Below are positions 1 to 9,099 of a stretch of 64,000 bases of DNA, piece after piece. The stretch covers positions 475,569-539,568 of the forward strand of contig NZ_PSSW01000002.1 of NCBI RefSeq assembly GCF_002933295.1, written 5' to 3'. The notes beneath the pieces are model-generated. The model was not told the DNA's origin, did no database searches, and saw only the letters and a program-made list of their open reading frames with translations. This stretch comes from Marinobacter flavimaris. GTDB lineage: Bacteria; Pseudomonadota; Gammaproteobacteria; Pseudomonadales; Oleiphilaceae. Within the stretch, counting starts at the first letter, position 1. Every line of letters starts with the position of its first letter. The translations under genes and the position numbers were made by a program.

Positions 1-395
1 ACACCATTCTGGCCAATTGTGCCACCCTGGCGGGCCATGTTTCGGTCGGCGATTTCGCGATTCTGGGCGGTGGTACCATGGTGCACCAGTTCTGTCATAT
101 TGGTCCCCACAGCATGGCGGCTGGTGGCAGCATCGTACTCAAGGACATTCCGGCTTATGTGATGGCGAGCGGTCAGTCCGCCCAGCCACACGGCATGAAC
201 GTGGAAGGCCTTAAGCGCCGTGGTTTCAGCAAGGATGTCTTGCTGGCTTTACGCCGCGCCTACAAGGTGATCTATCGCCAGGGGCTGACAACCGAACAGG
301 CCGTCGAAGAGCTTGAGAAGTCCTACTCCGATGTTGCAGAAATACGTCCCCTCATTGACTCCCTGCGTGGAGCTCACCGCGGCATCATCCGCTAA
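1..395 (+). CDS. lpxA: LpxA, UDP-N-acetylglucosamine acyltransferase (3' part only)
   Basis: This is the C-terminal half of the cytoplasmic enzyme that transfers a hydroxyacyl chain from ACP to UDP-GlcNAc, the first step of lipid A synthesis. The reading frame is open from base 3 at the window edge, so the gene starts outside. Visible are the left-handed beta-helix hexapeptide repeats (NCATLAGHV, VGDFAILGG, VHQFCHIG) and then the family's helical C-terminal domain, GMNVEGLKRRGF onward. About 130 of the usual ~256 residues are present. lpxB follows after 18 bases, the standard lpxA-lpxB-rnhB order of gammaproteobacteria, so one transcript is likely. Confidence 0.95.
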   Translation, partial: TILANCATLAGHVSVGDFAILGGGTMVHQFCHIGPHSMAAGGSIVLKDIPAYVMASGQSAQPHGMNVEGLKRRGFSKDVLLALRRAYKVIYRQGLTTEQAVEELEKSYSDVAEIRPLIDSLRGAHRGIIR

Positions 396-413
396 CCCGG
401 CAGGAGCCTGTCG

Positions 414-1595
414 GTGACAGATCTTTCTCACGCGACCATCAGCGAGCGTAAAATCACATTCGGAATCATTGCCGGTGAGGCATCGGGGGATATCCTCGGT
501 GCCGGCCTGATCCGTTCGCTGCGCCAACGCTATCCCCAGGCCCGGTTCGTCGGCATTGGCGGGGAGGAAATGGTTGCGGAGGGATTCCATTCCCTGGTGC
601 CGATGGAACGTCTTTCGGTCATGGGGCTCGTGGAGGTTCTTGGACGAATTCGTGAACTGTTCAGCATCCGGGCCCGGCTCCTGGACTATTTCTTCGCCAC
701 GCCACCGGATGTTGTGATCGGTATCGATTCTCCGGATTTTACGCTTGCGATCGAACGGCGCTGCCGCGAGGCCGGCATTCTTTCCGTGCATTATGTCAGC
801 CCATCGGTTTGGGCCTGGCGGCAGAAGCGGATCTTCAAAATTGCCAAATCGGTCAACCTGATGTTGACCCTGTTTCCTTTCGAGGCAAGGTTTTACGAGG
901 AGCATCAGGTGCCTGTGGCCTTCGTGGGCCATCCACTGGCAGATCGAATTCCCATGGCGCCGGATACCCTCAAGATGCGGGAGTCGTTGGGAATAGATGC
1001 GGACGCACCCGTACTGGCGGTTCTTCCCGGTAGTCGTGCAGGAGAAGTGGAGAGACTTGGTACCTTGTTTCTTGAAGCCTCTCGCTGGATACAGGAAAGA
1101 AGACCTGATCTGCAGTTGGTGATCCCCTGCGTGAACCGGGACCGGGAGAAGCAGGTGCGCGATCTGGTCGATGCGTTGGAGGTGAAGCTTCCGGTTACCA
1201 TCGTACGTGGGCGTTCCAGGGATGTTATGGCCGCCTCCGACGTTGTGCTCTTGGCCTCTGGAACGGCAACACTCGAAGCGATGCTTCTCAAAAAGCCGAT
1301 GGTTGTAGGGTACCGCCTGAGCGGGTTCAGCTATGCGCTTCTGTCGAAGTTGGTGAAGGTGCCTCATGTCGCATTGCCCAATCTCCTCGCGAAGCGCCAG
1401 CTTGTCCCAGAGCTGCTCCAGGACGACGCCACGGCCGAGAGTCTGGGTGCAGCAGTGCTTGAGCGACTGGAGAACAAAGAGGAGAGGGCGAGGCTTAACG
1501 AAGCCTTTACCGAGTTGCACCATTCACTGAAGCAGGGGGCTGATGAAAAAGCCGCTCAGGCGATCTCAGACCTGATAGAGCAGGGTGCCCACTGA
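414..1595 (+). CDS. lpxB: LpxB, lipid-A-disaccharide synthase
   Basis: This glycosyltransferase (family GT19) condenses UDP-diacylglucosamine with lipid X to make the lipid A disaccharide at the inner face of the cytoplasmic membrane. The 393-residue product is slightly longer than the ~380-residue E. coli enzyme. It has the family's N-terminal GEASGD motif (from residue ~21), an SPSVWAWR motif in the first domain and a C-terminal nucleotide-binding half with [12 protein letters not shown]. The start is a GTG 18 bases after lpxA. The stop overlaps the rnhB start by one base (TGATG), indicating translational coupling. Nothing is unusual apart from the GTG start. Confidence 0.96.
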   Translation: MTDLSHATISERKITFGIIAGEASGDILGAGLIRSLRQRYPQARFVGIGGEEMVAEGFHSLVPMERLSVMGLVEVLGRIRELFSIRARLLDYFFATPPDVVIGIDSPDFTLAIERRCREAGILSVHYVSPSVWAWRQKRIFKIAKSVNLMLTLFPFEARFYEEHQVPVAFVGHPLADRIPMAPDTLKMRESLGIDADAPVLAVLPGSRAGEVERLGTLFLEASRWIQERRPDLQLVIPCVNRDREKQVRDLVDALEVKLPVTIVRGRSRDVMAASDVVLLASGTATLEAMLLKKPMVVGYRLSGFSYALLSKLVKVPHVALPNLLAKRQLVPELLQDDATAESLGAAVLERLENKEERARLNEAFTELHHSLKQGADEKAAQAISDLIEQGAH

Positions 1596-2281
1596 TGCCC
1601 AAGAGCCCTTTGCCACCCTTCGAGTGTCGTTACAACGGTTCCTTGCTTGCCGGTGTGGACGAGGTCGGTCGGGGGCCGCTCATCGGGGCCGTCGTGACTG
1701 CGGCGGTCATTCTGGATCCGGACCGGCCAATCGCAGGCCTGGCTGACTCAAAGAAGCTGACCGAGAAGCGTCGCAACGCCCTCTACGATCAGATTCTCGA
1801 GCATGCCAAAGCCTGGAGCATTGGCCGGTGCGAGTCCCACGAAATCGACCGGCTGAATATCTACCAGGCCACAATGCTGGCTATGGAGCGCGCAGTGTCG
1901 GGGCTGGCTGTGGTGCCTGAGTACGTTCTGGTGGATGGTAATCGCTGTCCCAAGTGGCGCTGGCCGTCGGAACCGGTTGTCAAAGGCGACAGTCGGGTGG
2001 CTGCCATCAGCGCCGCTTCTATTATTGCCAAAGTAACCCGTGACCGGGAAATGGAAGCGCTGGAAGCGCGTTTCCCCGGGTTCGGCCTGGCGCAGCACAA
2101 AGGTTATCCGACCCCGGTCCATCTGGAGGCCCTGCGCCGCCTCGGAGCAACCATTGAACACCGCCGCTCCTTTCGACCTGTTCAGGAAGTGATTGAAACA
2201 GTGGGATTCTATCAAGATCACGTTGCCCCAGAGCCCGAAGAGCTTCAGTACCGGGCAGACCTTTTCGAAGATATCGATTGA
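1595..2281 (+). CDS. rnhB: RnhB, ribonuclease HII
   Basis: Ribonuclease HII removes ribonucleotides misincorporated in DNA and RNA from RNA:DNA hybrids. The 228-residue product carries the acidic active-site pattern: GVDEVGRG (Asp and Glu near residues 22-23), LVDG near 112 and [12 protein letters not shown] near 140-155. It is about 30 residues longer than the E. coli enzyme, mostly at the C-terminus. The ATG overlaps the lpxB stop by one base. The -35 element of the following tRNA promoter overlaps its stop codon. Confidence 0.96.
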   Translation: MPKSPLPPFECRYNGSLLAGVDEVGRGPLIGAVVTAAVILDPDRPIAGLADSKKLTEKRRNALYDQILEHAKAWSIGRCESHEIDRLNIYQATMLAMERAVSGLAVVPEYVLVDGNRCPKWRWPSEPVVKGDSRVAAISAASIIAKVTRDREMEALEARFPGFGLAQHKGYPTPVHLEALRRLGATIEHRRSFRPVQEVIETVGFYQDHVAPEPEELQYRADLFEDID

Positions 2282-2306
2282 CAGTTTTGAATCCAATCCT
2301 TAATAT
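2278..2306 (+). promoter_or_regulatory. Sigma-70 promoter of the initiator tRNA
   Basis: TTGACA at 2278-2283 and TAATAT at 2301-2306 are separated by 17 bases, a near-consensus sigma-70 promoter. The following ACGCGCACG is GC-rich, like the discriminators of stable-RNA promoters under stringent control (inference). The -35 box begins in the penultimate codon of rnhB and contains its TGA stop. Confidence 0.85.
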
Positions 2307-2350
2307 ACGCGCACGTTGATCGGGGTAGCCCGGTAAACAACCAGTTTTGA

Positions 2351-2427
<77 letters not shown>

Positions 2428-2435
2428 TAGTCTAG

Positions 2436-2471
2436 AAAGGCAGATCAGTTTCGTACTGGTCTGCCTTTTTT
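2436..2471 (+). terminator. Rho-independent terminator of tRNA-fMet
   Basis: A 14-bp stem (2436-2449 with 2455-2468) closes a five-base loop TTCGT and runs directly into T residues to 2471. It lies 8 bases after the tRNA CCA end. Confidence 0.9.
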
Positions 2472-2597
2472 GTTGCGATATTGAGAACTTGTTTAGCCAT
2501 ATCGCCCGTCCAAAACTCCGTCGTTCTAGGGTATGCTTCGGGACTGAGTTTCCGAAACCATCGTTTGATGACTAAAACAACAGAAATGGAGCCTCCG

Positions 2598-3581
2598 ATG
2601 AGTTCAATGAAACGCCTGCTTGCCGCGTTTGCATCCTTTGCAGTTATGTCTAGTGCCGCCGTTGAGGCCCGCGATTTTCGCCTCGGCTTGATAACGCCAC
2701 CGCCCCACATCTGGACCAAGGCGGCCAACGAGTTTGGGCAGGATCTGAATGAACAGTCCGGGGGAGAGCATTCGGTAACGGTTTTCCCGGCCAGGCAGCT
2801 GGGTAACGAGGCGCAGATGGTTCAGCAGCTGCAAACGGGCGCACTGGATATGGCGTTCCTGACCATTGCTGAAGTTTCCAACCGGGTGCCGGATTTCGGC
2901 GCGCTATATGCGCCTTATCTGGTCGACAACATTGACCAGGCCGCGGAATTGTTGCGCTCCGAGGAAGCGAACAAACTTCTGGACCAACTGCCGGCCAACG
3001 TTGGCCTGGTAGGTGTAGGCTATGCCATGGCTGGAATGCGCCAGGTGCTCAGCCGGGATGAGGTTTCTGGTCCTGTCGATCTTGAGGGCAAGAAGCTACG
3101 CATTACCCCGTTCGAGCCCATCCGGGATTTCTACAACGCCATCGGCGCGGCACCCACGCCGTTGCCACTGCCTGCGGTGTATGACGCGCTGGCGAATGGC
3201 CAGGTCGACGCCATCGACATGGATTTCGACTCCATCCTGGTGCTCAAGTTTTACGAGCGCGCCGACCACCTGCTGATTTCCAACCACATGATGTTCCCCA
3301 TGGTGGGCGTGGTATCTGGCAAGGTCTGGCGTGACCTGGGCAACGAAGACAGACAGCTCATCCAGGAAACCATGAAAGCTCACCTGAATGCCGTAATGGA
3401 CAAGTTTGTGGCCCAGGAGAAGGATCAGGAACAGCAGCTCAGAGAGCTGGATATCACCGTGAAAAAAGCAAACCGCAGTGAATTCGCTGACGCCATTTCC
3501 GCCTGGGAAGACATCTGGGCTGAGAAAGCCCCGTCTCTTGGCATCCTGCGCAACGTCGCCGAGGACATCAAGGCCCAATAA
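2598..3581 (+). CDS. dctP: TRAP transporter solute-binding protein, DctP family
   Basis: This periplasmic binding protein captures an organic acid, probably a dicarboxylate or related carboxylate, for the membrane subunits encoded next. An N-terminal signal peptide (MSSMKRLLAAFASFAVMSSA, cleaved near VEA) precedes a DctP domain. That domain contains the family pattern FPARQLGNEAQMVQQLQTGALDMAF and the conserved GKKLRITPFEPIRDF with the carboxylate-binding Arg. The 2598 start is chosen because GGAG lies seven bases upstream and it gives a clean signal peptide; in-frame ATGs at 2586 and 2607 are alternatives. The substrate cannot be read from sequence. dctQ follows after 15 bases. Confidence 0.9.
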   Translation: MSSMKRLLAAFASFAVMSSAAVEARDFRLGLITPPPHIWTKAANEFGQDLNEQSGGEHSVTVFPARQLGNEAQMVQQLQTGALDMAFLTIAEVSNRVPDFGALYAPYLVDNIDQAAELLRSEEANKLLDQLPANVGLVGVGYAMAGMRQVLSRDEVSGPVDLEGKKLRITPFEPIRDFYNAIGAAPTPLPLPAVYDALANGQVDAIDMDFDSILVLKFYERADHLLISNHMMFPMVGVVSGKVWRDLGNEDRQLIQETMKAHLNAVMDKFVAQEKDQEQQLRELDITVKKANRSEFADAISAWEDIWAEKAPSLGILRNVAEDIKAQ

Positions 3582-3596
3582 TCCGGGCGACGCACC

Positions 3597-4142
3597 ATGC
3601 TTAAAGCTGTTTCGGATTTTGTCGCACGCATTGAAGCTGTCATCGCCGCATCGCTTGCCGGTGCGGTGACCCTGCTGATCCTATTGAATATTATTACCCG
3701 GTCTGCCGGTTACGCCATCTATTGGGTGGATGAACTGGCGATTTACTGCATGATCTGGATGACCTTCTTTGCGACATCCGTGCTGCTAAAACGTCGGGAA
3801 AGCGTTGCTGTCAATCTGCTGACCGAGTATGTAACAGGTAGCACCCGAACGGTACTGGCGAAATTCAGTGACCTGATGGTGCTTCTGTTTGGCGGTATTC
3901 TGGCCTGGCTCAGCTGGCGCTGGTACGACCCGTTCACGTTGTATCAGGTGGGGTTCGACCTGCAAAACTTTCAGGCGGAAACCTTCAACTTCATGTACGC
4001 GGAAAACACCAGCACCCTTGGCATCAAAAAGTTCTGGGTGTGGATGATTCTGCCCATTCTGTCGATCACTTTGACCCTTCATGGTTTAGCCAATCTTCTC
4101 AGTTCCGAGACTGCTCCCGAACAGAGCGTGGGTATGACATGA
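3597..4142 (+). CDS. dctQ: TRAP transporter small membrane subunit, DctQ family
   Basis: This is the small integral-membrane subunit of a tripartite ATP-independent periplasmic transporter. The 181-residue product has four hydrophobic segments (about residues 15-37, 45-65, 85-105, 135-160) and the family's early WVDELAIYCMIWMTF and LKRRESVAVNLL motifs. Its stop overlaps the dctM start (ATGACATGA), so the two membrane subunits are probably translated together. Confidence 0.9.
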   Translation: MLKAVSDFVARIEAVIAASLAGAVTLLILLNIITRSAGYAIYWVDELAIYCMIWMTFFATSVLLKRRESVAVNLLTEYVTGSTRTVLAKFSDLMVLLFGGILAWLSWRWYDPFTLYQVGFDLQNFQAETFNFMYAENTSTLGIKKFWVWMILPILSITLTLHGLANLLSSETAPEQSVGMT

Positions 4143-5398
4143 CTGCGGTTGTCTTCGCCGTTTTGTTGTTTCTTGCGGTGCCGATCTCACTGGTCCTGGC
4201 GCTGACGGCGCTCTGGTATATCTACGATTCGGGTAATACCGTGCTGCTAGATTCCTACCTGCAACAGCTATTCGGCGCCATCCAGAGCTATGGACTGTTG
4301 GCGATACCCCTGTTCATGCTTGCCGGCGAATTGATGAATGAAGGTGGCCTTACCAGCCGGCTGGTGAACCTGGCGCGCATCCTGGTGGGCGGGTTTCGCG
4401 GAGGCATGGCTTACATCAACCTGGTGGCCAACATGATGATGGCGGCCATTATGGGCTCTGCTGCCTCACAGATCGCCATGATGTCCCGCGCCATGGTGCC
4501 TGCCATGGAGAAGGACGGTTACGAAAAGCCTTATGCCGCCGCCATAACCGCTGCCGGGGGATTGCTCTCGCCCATTATCCCGCCGTCCATGCTGTTCGTG
4601 CTGTTTGGCGTACTGGCCCAGGTTCCGATTGCGGATATGTTCATCGCCGGCATCATTCCGGGGCTGGTCATGTCTTTTCTGTTCTTTATCGCGATCAGCC
4701 TGCTCGGCCTCAGATATGAGTACCCGAAAGGCAGCTGGCCAACGCGACAGCAGGCCAAGCATTATTTCCTGATGGGCATTCCGGCGGCGCTTATTCCGCT
4801 GATCATCATCGGCGGTATCCTCACCGGGCTGGCCACTCCCACAGAGTCAGCCGCGCTGGCCTCACTGGGTGCTCTGGTGATTGGAAAATACGTCTACCGA
4901 GACCTCAAGTACAAAAACCTTTTTGGCGTTCTGAAAAGGACCGCCTTCAATTCCGGCATGGTCATCATGCTGATTGCTGCCGCGGGTGTATTCGGCTGGG
5001 TGATCATCTTCGAAAAAATTCCCCAAAGTGCGGCCAGCTGGATCGCCGCACAAACCACAGACCCATTCATGTTTCTGATGCTGGTCGTGGGTATCCTGCT
5101 GCTGGTGGGCATGGTGATCGATGGCATTGCCGCACTGATATTGGTCGTGCCGATCCTCATGCCCATAGCGGAAGCCCAGTTTGGCATTAGCGCCTACCAG
5201 TTCGGCGTGGTGGTGTGCCTGACGCTGGTTCTTGGCCTGCTTACACCACCGGTTGGTGCGGGCCTTTATATTTCTTCCGCCATGACCGGCGCATCCCCGA
5301 TGGCTATTTTCCGGGCTTTGCTTCCGTTCCTTCTGGCAACCATTCTGACGCTGGTGCTGATCAGTTGGGAAGAGGGGTTGGTGCTGGCGTTGTTGTAG
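4139..5398 (+). CDS. dctM: TRAP transporter large permease, DctM family
   Basis: This is the large subunit that couples sodium influx to solute uptake. The 419-residue product is almost entirely hydrophobic, with about 11-12 membrane segments. It has the family motifs LAIPLFMLAGELMNEGG near residue 55, GGLLSPIIPPS near 140, GLATPTESAALASLGAL near 235 and PPVGAGLYISSAMTGAS near 375. The start at 4139 overlaps the dctQ stop. An upstream in-frame start at 4040 would bury 100 bases in dctQ and is rejected. Confidence 0.92.
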   Translation: MTAVVFAVLLFLAVPISLVLALTALWYIYDSGNTVLLDSYLQQLFGAIQSYGLLAIPLFMLAGELMNEGGLTSRLVNLARILVGGFRGGMAYINLVANMMMAAIMGSAASQIAMMSRAMVPAMEKDGYEKPYAAAITAAGGLLSPIIPPSMLFVLFGVLAQVPIADMFIAGIIPGLVMSFLFFIAISLLGLRYEYPKGSWPTRQQAKHYFLMGIPAALIPLIIIGGILTGLATPTESAALASLGALVIGKYVYRDLKYKNLFGVLKRTAFNSGMVIMLIAAAGVFGWVIIFEKIPQSAASWIAAQTTDPFMFLMLVVGILLLVGMVIDGIAALILVVPILMPIAEAQFGISAYQFGVVVCLTLVLGLLTPPVGAGLYISSAMTGASPMAIFRALLPFLLATILTLVLISWEEGLVLALL

Positions 5399-5581
5399 GG
5401 AACACCTGATTTGCAAAGAGACACGCTCTGTCACTTGAATATGGTCTCCTCTCATTTCAAGGTAGGGGGTCTGCCGTGGGTGTCTTTTGTTTGGGACTAC
5501 CCCTTTAGAGCGAGTTGCTTCACTTTGCACCAGCGAACGCCTATATCTTCTTCAGATTTATCCCTTTAAGAGAATAACCAA

Positions 5582-5761
5582 TTAATAATTGCTGTTGGAA
5601 CGGGTTTTGTTCAGCTTGAAAAGCTCGATCGCGCATTTAAGTTGGTTGACCTCTTCCGTTACCGAACTTTGCTCTTCTGCGGCACTGGCAACTTATGCAT
5701 TTATGTCATTCACCGCCTTGCGACTTCCCGCCTGAACGGACTCAATGACCGACTGGATTTC
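5582..5761 (-). pseudogene. Methyl-accepting chemotaxis protein C-terminal remnant
   Basis: Sixty codons on the minus strand read as the end of a chemoreceptor signalling domain: EIQSVIESVQAGSRKAVNDINA, an in-frame TAA, then VASAAEEQSSVTEEVNQL and AIELFKL before the final stop. The first piece matches the usual helix after the hairpin tip. The second matches the C-terminal helix (ASAAEEQSSVTEEI...). The receptor residues normally between them are missing, so there is both an internal deletion and a stop, and everything upstream is lost. The gene is clearly dead. Confidence 0.85.
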
Positions 5762-5791
5762 TCATGTCGACAAGGGGATGGTGCAGACCCG

Positions 5792-5812
5792 GCCCGCTTT
5801 TGCGGGCTTTTT
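5792..5812 (+). terminator. Rho-independent terminator
   Basis: GCCCGC (5792-5797), loop TTTT, GCGGGC (5802-5807) and then five T residues form a compact terminator for plus-strand transcription. It lies 393 bases beyond dctM with no intact gene between, so it may end the TRAP operon or be left over from a lost gene. Confidence 0.75.
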
Positions 5813-6050
5813 GCAATATACCTCCTTCATCCTTTCCCCCGGCTCAGACTTTTTGCCGGTGGCGCGCGCCGCTATCGCCCTTTCCGGGCAAATTTTTGCC
5901 TTCCCAATCAGTAACTTCTCTAACTTCATTACGAGTCCCTGACGGGAAATTGACAATTTCGTAACTAGGGGAATGACAGAGTTCACATCGATAATCAGCC
6001 CCGTTTTATACAATTTCACAAAATCGACGAAAAAATGGTGCTTAAACGAC

Positions 6051-6467
6051 ATGAAGCGCGTCATCAAAGTGTCACAGGCATGGATTGCCGCGTTCGCTAT
6101 GGGAGCACTACTCACAGGGTGTGGCGGTGGTGGCTCTTCCGATTCTTCAGGCACACAAACTAGCTCTAGTGGGGGAATCTCGTCTCCGGAACGCTCCGCA
6201 GTATTGAGCTGGAGCGCTCCCCTGACTCGCGTTAACGGCGAGAGCATTCCGATGGGTGAGCTCGACAAATATGTGATCCGGTACGGTCAGGATGCTGACG
6301 AGCTGAGCGAAGAGGTGGTCGTCACCAATGCTCAGGCCGAAGCGGAAATGTCCTACGAAGTGAGTGGTCTGGACGCAGGGACCTGGTATTTCACTATCCA
6401 GGTTCAGGATACCAACGGGCTGATCAGTGAGCCCTCCGATGTTGTGAGCAAGTCCATCCGTTCCTGA
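6051..6467 (+). CDS. Small lipoprotein with a fibronectin type III-like domain
   Basis: The 138-residue product begins with a lipoprotein signal peptide ending in the lipobox LLTGC (Cys near residue 23). A low-complexity Gly/Ser linker follows, then about 95 residues with the pattern of a fibronectin type III fold: AVLSWSAPLTRVNG, YVIRYGQ, YEVSGLDAGTWYFTIQVQDTNGLISEPSD. It is likely anchored in the outer membrane. The start at 6051 is chosen because it places the signal peptide at the N-terminus; an in-frame ATG at 5973 would not. No strong ribosome-binding site is visible. Function is unknown. Confidence 0.75.
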   Translation: MKRVIKVSQAWIAAFAMGALLTGCGGGGSSDSSGTQTSSSGGISSPERSAVLSWSAPLTRVNGESIPMGELDKYVIRYGQDADELSEEVVVTNAQAEAEMSYEVSGLDAGTWYFTIQVQDTNGLISEPSDVVSKSIRS

Positions 6468-6498
6468 GACTAGAACCCCGGGCCTGGAGTGTGAAGTC

Positions 6499-9066
6499 TC
6501 AGGCCATCGGGTCTGCAATCGGCAGTTTGAGGGTGAACGCAGAGCCTTCGCCTGGTTGCGACGACACCGAAATTTCCCCTCTATGCTTTTCAACAACGGT
6601 TTTGACGAAGGATAGTCCGAGCCCCGTTCCGTGGACTCCGGCCAGCTCAGTGCTTTTTTGACGCCGGTAACGGTCGAACAGGTGCGGCAGTTCCTCCGGA
6701 TCGATACCGGTACCTTCATCGGCAATCGTCAAACAGGCCTGATGGCCAGCGCGGAAGACCTGAATGCTGACGTCTGATCCACTCGGGCTGTATTGAACAG
6801 CATTGGTCAGCAGGTTGATAACGGCGCGCTCCAGAAGCTCCGCATTGCCTTTCAGCCACAAATCCTCGGTACCCTGTAACTGGAGTTGTATCTGCTTCTC
6901 TACAGCCTGCTCGCTGACGCTGTCACGGGCATTTTCTACGATGGCCAGAAATTCGCATTCGTAGAACCGGGTTTCCGTTAATTGTTCCGCCCGGGCCAAC
7001 TGCACGAATTCCTCGGCCAGGTGATAGCTTCTCCGGGCCAGCCGCCCCAGTTGTTCCAGCTGTTCCTGTTCAATGTGGCTGGGATCCCGTTTCAACTGTT
7101 CGATCAGGGCAAGCTGTGAAACCAGAGGCGAACGCACGTCATGGGAAATAAAGTCGATTGCCTCGCGGTGCTGGCGCTGCTGCTCCCGCAATTCCGAAAT
7201 ATCCGAAATATTGGCAATGATGCCTTGCTGGTCGCTGTCTGGCAGCGAAAACGGTGCAAAATGAATCAGGAAGTCCTTGTCGCGAATCCTGAGGTCTACG
7301 GTGCGGCTCTGTAATAGGGTCAGGGTGTCGGAAACGGTTTCATGCCAGGGTGGCGTTTCCCGCGGATCGTGTCCCTCCAGCAGTCTTACCAGGGGAAGGC
7401 CGGCCAGGCTCGGCATGGGCTCGCGGAACCATTCCTCTATGTGGCCGTTGGCAAAACGGATGACCCCCAGTTCGTCGGTCACGATGATACCGTCGGGCAT
7501 GCGCTCAAAACTTCTTCGGATGAACTGCTGCATGTGGTTCAACCGATCCGTGGCAATGCGGACCCGCTCTATTCGTGCAGAAATGTTTTCACTGGGTCTG
7601 GCAGCAGAATCCGCCGGTACGGCTTGCTCAAGGTGAAGCCTGCGAAGATAGCGCTGGATGGCCTCGCGCCCGAGATCATTGGGTAATAGCAGACCCAGGT
7701 GATAGCGGGTGCCGGCTCGCAATAGCTGAATCCAGCTGCGATTGCAGTCGTGAAACCAGTGCCCCGGAGTCAGGTCATCTGGAATATCGCTCTGTGACAG
7801 TCCACGTGCGGAGAGGATGTCGTTCTCCTCCATCAAAAGCCACCCTGTGGGGCGAAACAGGGCCTGGAAGTGCTCCAGAAGTTGTGTCGGGTTCCTTCCC
7901 GAGGGCGCGGGCAGGGCGACCTGGGGGCTTCTGGCCAGCTCGTCCAGTTGCCGGTTCAAAAATCGGTTGGTCATGGCCAGTCGAAGGCCGCTGGATACAG
8001 GAAAGGCCAAGAGTGGAACCAGCAGTGCGTTTGCAAGGGGAACCCACCATCGCATCGTCAGCAGCACGAACAGATAGATTCCGACCAGTCCCGCCAGTGC
8101 CGTCGCGCAGGCGAGAAGGGTTCGCGCAGGGCGCATGGGTGGCAGGGCGAGGGCGAGTATCAGGATGGTTGTCATGGCCAGCAGGGCAGACGCCCACGCC
8201 GGTGCGGGTTTAATCAACAATCCCTGCATGTATGCCGACAACACGTTGGCGTGGAATTCAACGCCGGACATCGGACGGCTCAGCCCCGAGAAGGGCGTGG
8301 GCAGTATGTCGCCAAAACCGGCGGCTGTGGCACCGACAAAGACTGTTTTGCCACTGAAGTGTTCGGGTGCGGCCGGCTGAGTGAGTACCTGCGAGAAAGA
8401 ATACGACTGGAGAGAGCCGGCACCACCGATCAGGGGCACAGCACGGTATTGATCCCGAATATTGACATAGGAAGGCGTATCCCCGGCCTCCGGATTTTGT
8501 GGTCCAACACCGCTTGCGGCCAGCGCAAGGCTTGGCCAGAGCTGGTTACCGAGGCCATTAAATAGGTAAAGACCCCGGGCAACGCCGTCGCTGTCCAGTT
8601 CCACGTGAGCATGGCCCAGACCGGCGGCCGAAGAAGCCAGCACTCCAACCGGCAATTGTTCGCTTAACAGGTACTGGGAGGTGGGAGGTGACAGATAGAC
8701 TGGCAGAATAACGTTGCCGTGGCTTCGCATCTGTTCTGCCAGTTGCTGGTCGTCTGGCGACGGTTCGGCGAACAGAATATCGAACACAATGGTTTTTGCG
8801 CCCGCCTCGTTGAGCTTGGCAATGAGCTCAGCGTGCAGATTACGGGGCCAGGGCCAGCGGCCCAGGCGATTCAGGCTCAGCTCGTCGATCGTCACCAGAA
8901 CCACCTCGTCCGAGGCTTCCAGTGGATTCGAGGTGATGGTTTGGTCGTACAGCCAGTAATCCAGGCGTTGAGGCAGTTCGGTTGTCTGGATAAGCAGGAG
9001 CAGTGCCAGCAGTATCAGGCCCAGAGTCCAGGGGGTCGTTTTAATTGGCAGCCAATCCCGGTTCAT
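6499..9066 (-). CDS. CHASE2-domain sensor histidine kinase
   Basis: This 855-residue membrane histidine kinase has an N-terminal membrane segment and an extracytoplasmic CHASE2 sensor domain (residues ~30-280, with WPWPRNLHAELI and KTIVFDILFAE). Three membrane segments follow (about 285-360), then a PAS-like region (ERMPDGIIVTDELG near 515), a HisKA domain with phospho-acceptor His642 in ISHDVRSPL, and a C-terminal ATPase domain (NAVQYSP, DEGTGID, GTGLGLSF). It is the last gene of a three-gene minus-strand operon, 33 bases after the LysM/FecR gene. The regulator two genes upstream is its likely partner. The signal sensed is unknown. Confidence 0.92.
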   Translation of the reverse strand: MNRDWLPIKTTPWTLGLILLALLLLIQTTELPQRLDYWLYDQTITSNPLEASDEVVLVTIDELSLNRLGRWPWPRNLHAELIAKLNEAGAKTIVFDILFAEPSPDDQQLAEQMRSHGNVILPVYLSPPTSQYLLSEQLPVGVLASSAAGLGHAHVELDSDGVARGLYLFNGLGNQLWPSLALAASGVGPQNPEAGDTPSYVNIRDQYRAVPLIGGAGSLQSYSFSQVLTQPAAPEHFSGKTVFVGATAAGFGDILPTPFSGLSRPMSGVEFHANVLSAYMQGLLIKPAPAWASALLAMTTILILALALPPMRPARTLLACATALAGLVGIYLFVLLTMRWWVPLANALLVPLLAFPVSSGLRLAMTNRFLNRQLDELARSPQVALPAPSGRNPTQLLEHFQALFRPTGWLLMEENDILSARGLSQSDIPDDLTPGHWFHDCNRSWIQLLRAGTRYHLGLLLPNDLGREAIQRYLRRLHLEQAVPADSAARPSENISARIERVRIATDRLNHMQQFIRRSFERMPDGIIVTDELGVIRFANGHIEEWFREPMPSLAGLPLVRLLEGHDPRETPPWHETVSDTLTLLQSRTVDLRIRDKDFLIHFAPFSLPDSDQQGIIANISDISELREQQRQHREAIDFISHDVRSPLVSQLALIEQLKRDPSHIEQEQLEQLGRLARRSYHLAEEFVQLARAEQLTETRFYECEFLAIVENARDSVSEQAVEKQIQLQLQGTEDLWLKGNAELLERAVINLLTNAVQYSPSGSDVSIQVFRAGHQACLTIADEGTGIDPEELPHLFDRYRRQKSTELAGVHGTGLGLSFVKTVVEKHRGEISVSSQPGEGSAFTLKLPIADPMA

Positions 9067-9099
9067 GAGCCCTGCTGTGTGGTTCGGTCGATCAACGGA

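Larger units (their letters stand above)
5399..6050. other. Gene-free stretch with a decayed chemoreceptor and a terminator
   Basis: No intact gene is visible between dctM and the lipoprotein gene. The stretch holds the chemoreceptor remnant at 5582-5761 and a hairpin terminator at 5792-5812, both listed separately. The rest is unassigned, including the AT-rich leader from about 5930. Confidence 0.7.

Noticed and set aside
249..1523. Long minus-strand frame of 424 codons
   Set aside because: It lies antisense to lpxB, whose family motifs and codon use are clear.
5762..6268. Minus-strand frame of 168 codons ending in a basic tail
   Set aside because: It runs through the 5792 terminator hairpin and overlaps the lipoprotein gene antisense; it matches no family.
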